From the NCBI GenBank assembly GCA_947626195.1, contig CANQRF010000002.1, positions 124,001 through 188,000 of the forward strand: 64,000 nt of DNA. Reading direction: 5' to 3'. The translations under genes and the position numbers were made by a program. Below the pieces are notes generated by a model. That model worked only from the letters and a program-made list of their open reading frames with translations. It was not told where the DNA came from and did no database searches. Below, in pieces: positions 50,471 through 59,515 of the stretch; position 1 is the stretch's first letter, and every line of letters starts with the position of its first letter. The DNA comes from an uncultured Eggerthellaceae bacterium. Lineage in GTDB: Bacteria; Actinomycetota; Coriobacteriia; Coriobacteriales; Eggerthellaceae.

Positions 50471-51685
50471 TTACGCAGTTGCGCCGCCGTTGGCTTCGGC
50501 GAGAATCTCTTCCTCTGGCCAGAACACGTAGGGATTCGCACGAGGCCGATAAACCATCTGCGGAACAGCTTCAAGACCCACTTCGCGCAGGAACTTGCCC
50601 ATTCCGATACGGTAAACAGTCTCGCCGAGACGCTCACGCGTCTTGCCGTTCTCATCCCACCAATCCCAGATGGTGTTTACGAGATCTTTGAATTCCGTGT
50701 AGGGTGATTCCATCTTCATAAACGGAACCAGCACCCACGACATAAAGGCGGATTTCACAATGGTCGATTTTGCGCCCATCAAGATGGTCGCGCCTTTTTC
50801 CTGGCCTTGCTTGATCGCCTTGCACATCACGTTGATGCAGTGCATGCAACGGGTGCACTCGGCGCCGTTGACCGAAAGTTCGCCGGTCGCCTCATCATAG
50901 TGCAGACATTTGGTCGGGCACCTGTCGACGACGGCCTCTTGGATGTTCAGTCCCTCCTCAACGTACTTCTTCACCTCGTCGTTATCGATGGTGAGCGTAT
51001 CGCGCCAAGTACCGATTACCGAGATATCGGCACGAGCGGCAGCGGCAACGCAGTCGTTGGCACAACCGGACATCTTGATCTTCGACTTGTAAGGCCACAT
51101 AGGACGGTGAAGCTCGTCTTGGAATTCATGGGTAATGTCGTAACACATGTCCAAGGTGTCATAGCAGGCGTATTCACACCGGCCAGGACCAACACAGCAG
51201 CTTGGCGAACGCAAGTCAGAACCCGATCCGCCAAGATCGAAACCCTTTTCGGCAAGATCGTCGAACGTGGGCTGCAGCTCTTCGGTGGTGGTGCCAAGGA
51301 AAATCAGGTCGCCAGTCGATCCATGAACGTTGGTGATCTGAGAGCCATGACGCTCCCAAATGTCGCACAAGTCACGCAATGCGCTCGTCTTGTAGAACCA
51401 ACCGCTCGGAGCAGCGATACGCATGGTATGGAATTCTTTGACGTGCGGGAACTCTTCGGGCAGGTCGGTGTAACGACCGACAACGCCGCCGCCGTATCCC
51501 TTAACGCCTACGATACCGCCATGCTTCCAGTGCCCGATCTTGTCTTCATAGGATCGCTCTAAGACGCCCAAAAGATCGGCACTCATCTCGTTTTTCGCCG
51601 CGGCCTTTTTGATTTCGGTCACGAAACTGGGCCAAGGACCTTTCTCTAGTTCGTCGAGCTGAGGTGTTTTGCTTTCTTCAGCCAT
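50471..51685 (-). CDS. dsrA: Dissimilatory sulfite reductase alpha subunit
   Basis: The 404-residue subunit has the structural siroheme motifs CCVGPGRCEYAC and SGCANDCVAAA, and a ferredoxin domain (CPTKCLHY; CTRCMHCINVMCKA). It lies 69 bases ahead of dsrB and directly after a ferredoxin gene. Length and motif set match reductive DsrA. Confidence 0.98.
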   Translation of the reverse strand: MAEESKTPQLDELEKGPWPSFVTEIKKAAAKNEMSADLLGVLERSYEDKIGHWKHGGIVGVKGYGGGVVGRYTDLPEEFPHVKEFHTMRIAAPSGWFYKTSALRDLCDIWERHGSQITNVHGSTGDLIFLGTTTEELQPTFDDLAEKGFDLGGSGSDLRSPSCCVGPGRCEYACYDTLDMCYDITHEFQDELHRPMWPYKSKIKMSGCANDCVAAAARADISVIGTWRDTLTIDNDEVKKYVEEGLNIQEAVVDRCPTKCLHYDEATGELSVNGAECTRCMHCINVMCKAIKQGQEKGATILMGAKSTIVKSAFMSWVLVPFMKMESPYTEFKDLVNTIWDWWDENGKTRERLGETVYRIGMGKFLREVGLEAVPQMVYRPRANPYVFWPEEEILAEANGGATA

Positions 51686-51723
51686 ACACTTCCTCCTTCA
51701 CTGTGAATCAGATACGCATGGAA

Positions 51724-51918
51724 TTACATTTCCATAACCGTAATTGCTCCGCTGGGGCAAACAGCTACGCATGCTTCACAGCCCATGCAATCCCCTGAGT
51801 CGCCCGATACATAGGCTTTCTCACGATCGGAATCGAAACTCAGAATGTGTGCCGGGCAACCCGCCGTGCAGGCATCGCAGCCGGTGCACACATCATCGTC
51901 GATTGAAACGAAATACAT
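51724..51918 (-). CDS. 2x[4Fe-4S] ferredoxin upstream of dsrA
   Basis: The 64-residue protein has two motifs, CTGCDACTAGCP and CMGCEACVAVCP. ATG 51918 is chosen because GGAGG ends 8 bases upstream; the GTG at 51927 lies inside that site. Candidate electron donor or cluster partner for DsrAB. The stop of the small ORF lies two bases upstream. Confidence 0.93.
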   Translation of the reverse strand: MYFVSIDDDVCTGCDACTAGCPAHILSFDSDREKAYVSGDSGDCMGCEACVAVCPSGAITVMEM

Positions 51919-51919
51919 C

Positions 51920-52051
51920 TTACTCACCTCCTTGGTAATTCTTCATCATGCGATCTGATTCAATCGCGGTGTATATATCCCTCCCCACAAACCTTGGCTC
52001 TCTCGGTATGAGCTTTCTGGTCTGTACCCAAAAGAAAGGCCTCATGTTCAT
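51920..52051 (-). CDS. 43-codon ORF coupled to hemB
   Basis: MNMRPFFWVQTRKLIPREPR... (43 residues, basic, Tyr/Arg-rich, ends QGGE). The ATG overlaps the hemB stop as TGATG, and AAGGGAG lies 5 bases upstream. The TAA stop lies one base before the ferredoxin ATG, and the end covers its GGAGG. The arrangement suggests either a real small protein or a leader coupling hemB to the ferredoxin. No family recognised. Confidence 0.5.
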   Translation of the reverse strand: MNMRPFFWVQTRKLIPREPRFVGRDIYTAIESDRMMKNYQGGE

Positions 52052-53031
52052 CACCGCTCCCTTTCTGCGAGCCATTTCGCAGCATCGAGGGCATGATAGG
52101 TGATGATGCGGTCGGCGCCCGACCGCTTGAGGCTCGTAAGAATTTCATTGACAAGTCGTCGCTCGTCGATCCAACCTTGCGCAGCTGCCGCTTTAACGAG
52201 GGCATACTCCCCACTTACGTTGTAGGCGATTACCGGACAGGCGGCTTTTTGACTGACGCGCCAAAGAATGTCGCCATAAGCGAGCGCCGGCTTCACGATT
52301 ATCATATCAGCGCCTTCAGCAAGGTCACTTTCCACTTCGCGCATCGCCTCGTCGCCGTTCGCTGGATCCATCTGATAGCTCCGGCGATCGCCGAATTGTG
52401 GAGCAGAACCGGCTGCATCGCGAAACGGTCCGTAAAATCCTGACGCATATTTCGCCGCATATGACATGACGGGAACGTTAATGAACCCTGCTTCATCCAA
52501 CGCTTGGCGGATGGCGAACACGCGCCCGTCCATCATGTCGGAAGGAGCTACCACATCCACGCCGGCTTGAACCTGAGAGACGGCGGTTTTTGCAAGAAGT
52601 TCGAGGGTCTCGTCGTTTATAATCTCGCCGTCGCGTACGACGCCGCAATGGCCATGGTCGGTGTATTCGCAGAGGCACACATCGCCAATGATGAGAAGGC
52701 CCGGATGCGTTTCCTTGATGAGCCGCGCCGCGCGCTGGACGATGCCATCTTGCGCATAGGCACCGCTTCCGAGGCTGTCCTTCTCCTTCGGAATGCCGAA
52801 GAGGATGACGGCACCCACCTGAAGATTCTCAATATCCTCAAGAACGGGCCCTAAAACATCGAGGGAACAGCGATACACGCCCGGCATCGAGGGAATTTCC
52901 TCTTGGATGCCCTCGCCCTCGATGACGAAGAGCGGGTAGATGAAATCGCGTGGTGAGAGCTCCGTCTCGCGGACGAAGGCCCTGATGCGCGCATCATGGC
53001 GCAGGCGCCGATGACGGATGAAATCGCTCAT
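52051..53031 (-). CDS. hemB: Delta-aminolevulinic acid dehydratase (porphobilinogen synthase)
   Basis: Condenses two 5-aminolevulinate to porphobilinogen. The 326-residue product has a zinc-type cysteine triad (DVCLCEYTDHGHCGV) and the two active-site lysines in SYAAKYASGFYGPFR and IIVKPALAYGD. Start 53031 overlaps the cobA-hemD stop (ATGA), with AGGAGG seven bases upstream. Confidence 0.97.
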   Translation of the reverse strand: MSDFIRHRRLRHDARIRAFVRETELSPRDFIYPLFVIEGEGIQEEIPSMPGVYRCSLDVLGPVLEDIENLQVGAVILFGIPKEKDSLGSGAYAQDGIVQRAARLIKETHPGLLIIGDVCLCEYTDHGHCGVVRDGEIINDETLELLAKTAVSQVQAGVDVVAPSDMMDGRVFAIRQALDEAGFINVPVMSYAAKYASGFYGPFRDAAGSAPQFGDRRSYQMDPANGDEAMREVESDLAEGADMIIVKPALAYGDILWRVSQKAACPVIAYNVSGEYALVKAAAAQGWIDERRLVNEILTSLKRSGADRIITYHALDAAKWLAERER

Positions 53032-54620
53032 GCGCTCGCCTCCTCTCGATGCGCTGCCAAGCCCTGCCGAACGCAGGCGATGAGGTCGGGGATGCGCGCG
53101 TTTTCCGCCTCTCCCGCACAAACGAGCCCACGTTCGACCAAAGACGCCGTCGTCACCGGCCCGATGGAGTAGAGCTCCACGCCGTCGAGCAGATGGCGGG
53201 CGTCTCCAATGAGGTCGGCGAAGTTGATGACGGCGGATGAGCAGGTGAACGTGATCGCATCGATGGTATTCTCCTGCAACGCCGCAATGAGCCTTTCGCG
53301 ATCCTCAAGAGCCGCGATGTTGCGATAGAACGGCACGAGGTCGGCGACGATGCCATGGGCGACAAGACCGTCGCGCATGGCAGTGCGGGCCTTGTCGGAG
53401 GATACGATCAGCACACGATCGCCTTCATGGAGTCTTTTGAGTAGCTCTTCGAGCAAATCGTCGGTCGTGTAGCGCTCAGGCATGAAGACCTCACCCGCGC
53501 CGGCTTCGGCGAGCGCCTTTTTCGTCGCCGGACCGACCGCCGCGATACTTGCCGAAAGATTCCCGAGACGAGGCGCGGCTATGGCTTCGCCTTCCGAATC
53601 TTCTTCCGAAGAGGCGTCAAGCTCCGCAAGGGCGCTCAGGAAATATTTCACGCCGTTCACGCTGTCGAAAACGACCCAGTCATACGAGGCGAGCGCATCG
53701 AGTGCGGCAATGACCTCGGGGCTTGCCTCAAGACCCTCAAAGCGGATGAGGGGAATCTCCACCACATGGGCGCCAAGAACCTCGAGGCCCTCCCTCAAGG
53801 ATGACGCCTGCTCGCGTGCGCGGGTGACGCAAACGGTCTTTCCCGCCAAAGGGCCGCCGTGCTTTGAGGGCGAGCCGCCCGGGCGCAAGAGCCCTCGGCA
53901 GGAAACCACCGAGCCGACCACGATGACAGCAGGGTTCTTGACTCCCTCAGTCTGCACCAACTCCTCGATCGTCCCAAGCGTGCCGACGACCTCGCGTTGA
54001 TCGGGAAGCGTGCCGCGTTCGACGACTGCGGCCGGCGTGCTTCCCTCAAGACCCGCAGACATCAAATGCGAGGCGATAAGGCCGAGGTTTTTCATGCCCA
54101 TGACGAATACGAGCGTCCCCGGCGTGTGCGCGAGCACATCCCAATCGATGTCCGTCTTCGCCTTCTCGGGATCCTCATGGCCCGTGACGACGGTGAACTG
54201 CGAGGCATAGCCGCGATAGGTGATCGGGATGTCGGCTGCGGCCAAGGCCGCAATGGCCGAAGTGACGCCGGGCACGACCTCGAATTCGATGCCGGCCTGC
54301 GCCAAATAGGCGGCCTCTTCTCCCCCGCGGCCGAATACGTAGGGGTCGCCGCCCTTCAGGCGAACGACGCAACGATGCGTGCGAGCGCATTCCACGAGCG
54401 CTTCATTGATTGCAGCTTGGGTATGCGAGGAATGATCGGGGGTTTTCCCAACGAAGATCTTCTCGCATTCCGGCTTCGCGTAATCGAGGATCTCGGGAGC
54501 GATAAGGCGGTCGTAGACGATGGCATCAGCCGTCTCGATGAGCCGCTTTGCCGCCAACGTCAAAAGACCGGGATCGCCTGGGCCGGCGCCCACGAGGAAC
54601 ACCTTACCGCAGTCAGCCAT
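53028..54620 (-). CDS. Fusion: uroporphyrinogen-III C-methyltransferase (CobA/SUMT) + uroporphyrinogen-III synthase (HemD)
   Basis: The 530-residue product has an N-terminal SUMT domain (VFLVGAGPGDPGLLTLAAKRLI; VVRLKGGDPYVFGRGGEE; ~1-250), then HemD (~265-530: VCVTRAREQASSLREGLEVLG; FTCSSAVINFADLIG). Thus one protein cyclises hydroxymethylbilane and methylates uroporphyrinogen III to precorrin-2, committing flux to siroheme/cobalamin. This fusion is known in Gram-positive bacteria. Start 54620 inside the hemC 3' end. Confidence 0.96.
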   Translation of the reverse strand: MADCGKVFLVGAGPGDPGLLTLAAKRLIETADAIVYDRLIAPEILDYAKPECEKIFVGKTPDHSSHTQAAINEALVECARTHRCVVRLKGGDPYVFGRGGEEAAYLAQAGIEFEVVPGVTSAIAALAAADIPITYRGYASQFTVVTGHEDPEKAKTDIDWDVLAHTPGTLVFVMGMKNLGLIASHLMSAGLEGSTPAAVVERGTLPDQREVVGTLGTIEELVQTEGVKNPAVIVVGSVVSCRGLLRPGGSPSKHGGPLAGKTVCVTRAREQASSLREGLEVLGAHVVEIPLIRFEGLEASPEVIAALDALASYDWVVFDSVNGVKYFLSALAELDASSEEDSEGEAIAAPRLGNLSASIAAVGPATKKALAEAGAGEVFMPERYTTDDLLEELLKRLHEGDRVLIVSSDKARTAMRDGLVAHGIVADLVPFYRNIAALEDRERLIAALQENTIDAITFTCSSAVINFADLIGDARHLLDGVELYSIGPVTTASLVERGLVCAGEAENARIPDLIACVRQGLAAHREEASA

Positions 54621-55584
54621 GGCAAAGCACCCCTTCCAAGCGATCATCGCCTGATGGCGCAGACGCTGACTCAGCGACGAGCAACTCCTCGCCGCCGCTC
54701 GAAAGCACCTCGCGGGCCGCCGCGCGGCCGAGCTCTTCGGCATCAAGGCCCTCGCAGGTCACACGGATGCCGGCAGAGCCATCCTGTTGGAAAACGCCCG
54801 CCTCAAGGACAAGATTACCCTCCTCGAATGACGCATGGGCGCCAAGCGGCGTCAAGCAACCGCCGCCCATCGCTTGGAGAAACGTCCGCTCAGCGATGGC
54901 GGCCTGCGCGCTTTTCTCATCGTTGAGCGAAGCGAGGAGCTCACAGATGTCGGTACGTTCCTTCAAACACTCCACCGCAATGATGCCCTGACCCGGCGCG
55001 GGAAGCATCTGCTCATACGAGAACACCTCGGTCACGCGATCCTGCCAACCCATGCGCACCAGACCTGCCATGGCGAGCATCATGGCGTCCATCTCCTCAC
55101 CGCGCTCAAGCTTTTCCCAGCGTGTTTGAAGGTTGCCGCGCACCTCGACGCAGGTGAGATCGGGGCGCATGGCGAGAATCTGGGCCTTGCGCCGAACGCT
55201 CGAGGTGCCGACGCGCGCCCCTTCCGGCAGATCGCCAAAGCAAACATTTCCCCTGCTCAGGAAGGCGTCACGGGCATCCTCGCGGAAGCAGTAGGCGCCG
55301 ATCGTGAAGTCATCGTCTAAAACGGTGGGGAGATCTTTCAAGCTATGGACGGCGATGTCGATCGTTTTCTCACGCAGACCCTCCTCGATCGCCTGCGTGA
55401 AAAAGCCCTTATCGGCAACGCTGGAAAGCGACGTCTTCTGATCGATGTCACCCGCCGTCGTCATGTCCGCTATCTCGAGGCGCATCGCGGGATACAACGC
55501 CGCCAACCTTTCGCATACCCGCTTTGTCTGAGCGAGGGCGAGGGCGCTTTTGCGCGTTCCGATTCTCAGAGCCGCCATCATCAT
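54613..55584 (-). CDS. hemC: Porphobilinogen deaminase (hydroxymethylbilane synthase)
   Basis: Polymerises four porphobilinogens on a dipyrromethane cofactor. The 323-residue product has RIGTRKSALALAQT at the N-terminus, RRKAQIL and the cofactor Cys in MGGGCLTPLGAHA. Three consecutive ATGs (55584, 55581, 55578) overlap the hemA stop. Confidence 0.97.
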   Translation of the reverse strand: MMMAALRIGTRKSALALAQTKRVCERLAALYPAMRLEIADMTTAGDIDQKTSLSSVADKGFFTQAIEEGLREKTIDIAVHSLKDLPTVLDDDFTIGAYCFREDARDAFLSRGNVCFGDLPEGARVGTSSVRRKAQILAMRPDLTCVEVRGNLQTRWEKLERGEEMDAMMLAMAGLVRMGWQDRVTEVFSYEQMLPAPGQGIIAVECLKERTDICELLASLNDEKSAQAAIAERTFLQAMGGGCLTPLGAHASFEEGNLVLEAGVFQQDGSAGIRVTCEGLDAEELGRAAAREVLSSGGEELLVAESASAPSGDDRLEGVLCHG

Positions 55585-56897
55585 TGGGCCTCACATGCCA
55601 GATGCGCCGACGGGATGCTGCTAGGCGCTCCCTTGAGTCCGAAGAGCTCTTGAAGGGCCAGCGCATATTCCTGCGTGCGCGCGGAACCGGCCTGCATCTT
55701 CAGCGTTTCAATCGGGTTGCGCACGAATTGATCGGTTATCGTCGTGGCGAGGATGTCGACCGTATGGCGCTGCGATGGCGTCAGCTCGGTGAGCTTGTCG
55801 AGGGCGACCTCAAGGCGCTCCTGTTTGATCGAATCGGCGTAGGAACGAAGCGCAGTGATGACCGGCACGAGGTCGAGCGAATCGGTCCAGTGGCGGAAAT
55901 CGGCCACTTCCTCCTCGACGATCTGGCGCACCTCGTTGACAGCGCGTGCCCGTTGGATCTGATGGCGATCCACCACTTCGCGCAGCTCGTTGATGTTATG
56001 AAGCGAAACGCCGTCAAGGCCCTCCACCGCCTCTTCGACATCGCGCGGGACGGCCATATCGATGAAAAGAAGCGAGCGGCCATCGCGTTTCTCCATGACG
56101 CGGGAAACGAGGTCTTTCGTGACGATGGCGTTTTTCGCGGATGTTGCTGAGAAAACGACGTCTGCCTTGCCGAGGCAATGCTCAAGGCAATCGAGCGAAT
56201 ACGCCTCGAAGCCATAGTCCTGCGCGAGGAGCTTCGCCTTGTCGAGCGAACGGTTGGCAACCATGACCACCGGAAAATGATGGTCGACCAGATAGCGCGC
56301 TGTCAGCTCGCTCATCTCGCCCGCTCCGAGGATGAGCGCGCGCTTTTCGCTGACGTCGCCAAATTCCTGGACCGCAAGATCGACGGCGATGCGCCCGATT
56401 GAGACCGAGTAGCGACCGAGCGACGTTTGCGAACGCGCCTTCTTCCCCACATGCAGCGCTCGTTGGAACAAGACGTTCATCAGCTTGTCGGTCGTCTGCG
56501 CCTCGCGAGCCGCCTTATAGGCACGCGACACCTGCCCGAGGATCTCGGCCTCGCCGACGATGAGCGAATCAAGGCCCGTCACCACCTCGAAGAGATGGCG
56601 CACGGCCATATCGTCGCGATAAGAATACGAATATTGCAGCCATTCGGTGGCCTTCTCGCGGCTCAAACCGGAGACGAGACGCTCTTTGATGGCATCGATC
56701 GCCTGCTCGGCATCGTCTGCCGTTGCATAGATCTCCAAACGGTTGCACGTGCTGAGCACGACGATGGCGCTTGTCGGCGTCATAGACATCAACGTCAGTG
56801 CGACTTCGCCATTCGCAGAATGGTGCACGCTGAGCTTTTCCAGAAGCTCAATCGGCGCCTTCTTAATGTTGAAGCCTACTACGATACTATGATGCAT
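55581..56897 (-). CDS. hemA: Glutamyl-tRNA reductase
   Basis: Reduces glutamyl-tRNA to glutamate-1-semialdehyde, the HemL substrate. Catalytic Cys51 in VLSTCNRLE, then GEAEILGQVSRAYKAA, the NADPH-binding LILGAGEMSELTARYL, and the C-terminal dimerisation helix. 438 residues. Confidence 0.97.
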   Translation of the reverse strand: MHHSIVVGFNIKKAPIELLEKLSVHHSANGEVALTLMSMTPTSAIVVLSTCNRLEIYATADDAEQAIDAIKERLVSGLSREKATEWLQYSYSYRDDMAVRHLFEVVTGLDSLIVGEAEILGQVSRAYKAAREAQTTDKLMNVLFQRALHVGKKARSQTSLGRYSVSIGRIAVDLAVQEFGDVSEKRALILGAGEMSELTARYLVDHHFPVVMVANRSLDKAKLLAQDYGFEAYSLDCLEHCLGKADVVFSATSAKNAIVTKDLVSRVMEKRDGRSLLFIDMAVPRDVEEAVEGLDGVSLHNINELREVVDRHQIQRARAVNEVRQIVEEEVADFRHWTDSLDLVPVITALRSYADSIKQERLEVALDKLTELTPSQRHTVDILATTITDQFVRNPIETLKMQAGSARTQEYALALQELFGLKGAPSSIPSAHLACEAQ

Positions 56898-57027
56898 TCA
56901 CACCTCATCTTTCATAAGCTCCCACGATGGGAGCAATCTCTGCCGAAAACCCTCCCCTGCTTTCCGGCAGAGCCCCGTTTGCTCACCATGCCGTCCTGGC
57001 AGCATGGCTGATTCTCAAAGCGCCGTT

Positions 57028-58641
57028 CTAATCTTGGAGAAACTCGAGATAGGGCTTCTCCATGCTTGCCAAGCCGTTGACCATCAGCTCGACGAGGCCG
57101 CCGTATTGCACGTTGTAGGTGGACGTCGCCGAATAGAACTTCAGAATGTCGCGGATCGTGCCCTTGCAGTTCGAGCAAGGAGCGCAAACGTACTTCACCA
57201 CGTCGGGATTGGTGAAATCCTCGCCAAACGCATTGATGATCTGCGAGAACTTCTTACGGGCAGTCACCTTGTTGCGGTAATCCGAGAAATTGTAGGAATT
57301 CATCAGCGCGATGCCGCTGCCGCCGCCGCAGCAGAAATTGTGGACGCCGTGGGGCGTCATCTCGCGGAACTGCGGGGCGCATGCCTTCAGGATCTCGCGC
57401 TCGGGCATCACGATGCCCATTTGACGCACGATATTGCACGGATCATGGAAGGTGACCGGGAAATTGTTCTTGGAAGGATCAAACTTCAGGCGGCCCTTGC
57501 GCACGAGATCGGCCATGACGGGGATGAAGCTTTCCACCGGAACGCGATCCTCGGCAGTGGTCATACGGTCCGCCGCGATGGCGATGGCCTTGTGCGCATG
57601 GCCGCATTCGCCGACGACGATGCGACGGACGCCGAGCTCTTTCGCCACCTTGAACTGGCCAAGAGCCACCTTGCGCGCCTGCACGTCATCGTACCAGATG
57701 CCGTAGTTCACGCTGTCGTAGCCCATCATGTCGGAGCTGAGCGTCCAATCGACGCCCGCCTCGTCAAGCAGGATGGCAAACGCGGCCGGATTGTCGGGCC
57801 ACGCGATGAACTCACCCGCGTTATGCATGACGAGCACGTCGGCGCCCTTCTTATCGATCGGGAATTTGATCTTGCGACCCGTGCGCTCGTAGATGTCCTC
57901 CTCGATGAACTCAAGGTTGTCGAGAAAGGCCGGCTTGGTGAGGCCGGTGGTCGAACCGACCTTGAGCTGAAGCATCGTGCCCTTGTCATGCACGGGAGTC
58001 GGTGCAACGCCAAGCTCTTGACTGAAAAGCTTGCGGATCTCCTTCGCAACAAGCCCGTTGTCAAGGCCGAGCGGGCATACCTGGGCGCAACGGCGGCAGA
58101 GGTTGCAACGATAGGCAAGCTCACCGAGACGGGCTATGCTTTCCCACGTGACATCCACGTCAGCGCCGACCAAACCGCCCAGAAAGCGACCCGAGGGAGT
58201 GAAGTATTTCTTGTACATGCGACGCAGCACGTCGGTACGGTAGCTCGGACGCAGCAGTTCGTCGCCGTTTGAGCTCAAATAGATGTGGCAGGCATCCGAG
58301 CACGTGTTGCACTTTGCGCAGAAGTCGGTCGTGAGCATGAGCGGCTGCACCGTGTTCGCATTCACCTCGGAGAAGAGCTTCTCCAAGCCGACGAGGAAGC
58401 GCTCGACGAACTCCTTTTTCGCCTCTTCGTTTTCGGGACGCTCAAGCGTGTCGAGCGCCACAAAACCGTCGAGCGAGGCGCAATAGCGTTCCGCCCACTC
58501 GGGCTTCTTCGCCTTGTAATCGGGCTCGAGTCCGTTGCTCGCATAGGGCTCGGGCAGGGGCGCCAAATCATCGGGCGGTGAAAGCACCGCCACGTCTTTC
58601 GCAATATCCTTTGCTTTCCAATGTTTCTGTGCAGCTGACAT
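57028..58641 (-). CDS. Second DsrK/HdrD-like iron-sulfur oxidoreductase
   Basis: The 537-residue product has two [4Fe-4S] motifs (CAKCNTCSDACH; CNLCRRCAQVCP) and complete CCG sites (VGECGHAH, HDPCNIVR, FCCGGGSG, CAPCSNCKGT). It is paired with a cytochrome b and precedes hemA, outside the main dsrMKJOP. Candidate Hme/Tmc-like menaquinol:disulfide or DsrC-trisulfide reductase; a different disulfide substrate is possible. Confidence 0.88.
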   Translation of the reverse strand: MSAAQKHWKAKDIAKDVAVLSPPDDLAPLPEPYASNGLEPDYKAKKPEWAERYCASLDGFVALDTLERPENEEAKKEFVERFLVGLEKLFSEVNANTVQPLMLTTDFCAKCNTCSDACHIYLSSNGDELLRPSYRTDVLRRMYKKYFTPSGRFLGGLVGADVDVTWESIARLGELAYRCNLCRRCAQVCPLGLDNGLVAKEIRKLFSQELGVAPTPVHDKGTMLQLKVGSTTGLTKPAFLDNLEFIEEDIYERTGRKIKFPIDKKGADVLVMHNAGEFIAWPDNPAAFAILLDEAGVDWTLSSDMMGYDSVNYGIWYDDVQARKVALGQFKVAKELGVRRIVVGECGHAHKAIAIAADRMTTAEDRVPVESFIPVMADLVRKGRLKFDPSKNNFPVTFHDPCNIVRQMGIVMPEREILKACAPQFREMTPHGVHNFCCGGGSGIALMNSYNFSDYRNKVTARKKFSQIINAFGEDFTNPDVVKYVCAPCSNCKGTIRDILKFYSATSTYNVQYGGLVELMVNGLASMEKPYLEFLQD

Positions 58642-58669
58642 TTTCTCTGTCCTCCGAACTACGAAACGG

Positions 58670-59515
58670 CTAAGCCTGAATGTGTGGAGCCGACCAATGA
58701 TCCTTGGGTTTTCGGCTGTTCATCTCAATGACGTCCTGCTCAACCTTGCTGCCCGCCGTATTGGGGTCGTTGTCCCACATGACCTTGTGGAAGGCGAAGT
58801 ACTTGCCTGCATAGTGGGCCATTCGGCTCATCGGAATGTAGATAAGCAGAATGCCGAGCATGATGAGGTGCACAACCACGATCACCGGCACGTTCACGAG
58901 GCTCATCGTGAGAATCTCATGCGCGATGGTGATGGGGTCGGCGAAGCCGAGCCACGAGACGATGCCCGTCACCAACACGGCGAGGATGAAGAACAGGTTG
59001 AAGTATTCGACGGGCGTCATATTGATGCGCGCGCTCGCGCTGAAAATGCGGCGAATCAGCAGGCCGACGCAACCGACGGTTGCCAAGATGAAGCCGATAT
59101 AGCCCACGATGCCGATGATCACGGAAACCCATTCAGGATGCGGATACCAAAGCCCGCCGACGAGCAGCATGATCGACCAGCCGAAAAGGAAGTAGATGCC
59201 GAAATGGAACAAGAAAGACGCATACCACAGGGCACGTTGATGGAGGAAGAGCTTGCGGATGAAGAACATCTCCGGAGCAAGATCTGTCACCTCTGTGGCA
59301 ACCGAGGTATAGCGGCCTTTCTCCCACCATTCATTTTCCTCATAGTAGGAGCCGCCGTACTTATTTTTCTCTGCACCCTCCTTCGGGATCGGATAGAGAT
59401 CGAAACGCGAGTGCTTCGACCACCGAGAGTAGTCGACGAACTTTTTTGCGCTTAGAAGGAGAAATGCGATAAGTGCAATGACGACGAAAATCGCTAACGG
59501 TAACGCTGTTTCCAT
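58670..59515 (-). CDS. Second DsrM/NarI-like cytochrome b subunit
   Basis: The 281-residue membrane protein has about six helices with His ligands in RALWYASFLFHFGIYFLFG and VVHLIMLGILLIYIPMSRMAHYAG. It partners the DsrK-like protein encoded 28 bases downstream. METALPLAI (59515) is preferred because GGAAGG is correctly placed. Confidence 0.85.
   Translation of the reverse strand: METALPLAIFVVIALIAFLLLSAKKFVDYSRWSKHSRFDLYPIPKEGAEKNKYGGSYYEENEWWEKGRYTSVATEVTDLAPEMFFIRKLFLHQRALWYASFLFHFGIYFLFGWSIMLLVGGLWYPHPEWVSVIIGIVGYIGFILATVGCVGLLIRRIFSASARINMTPVEYFNLFFILAVLVTGIVSWLGFADPITIAHEILTMSLVNVPVIVVVHLIMLGILLIYIPMSRMAHYAGKYFAFHKVMWDNDPNTAGSKVEQDVIEMNSRKPKDHWSAPHIQA

Noticed and set aside
45287-59515. 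Oxidative (reverse) dsr sulfur-oxidation system
   Set aside because: dsrD is present and no dsrEFH or dsrL was seen in the window; the set fits the reductive type.
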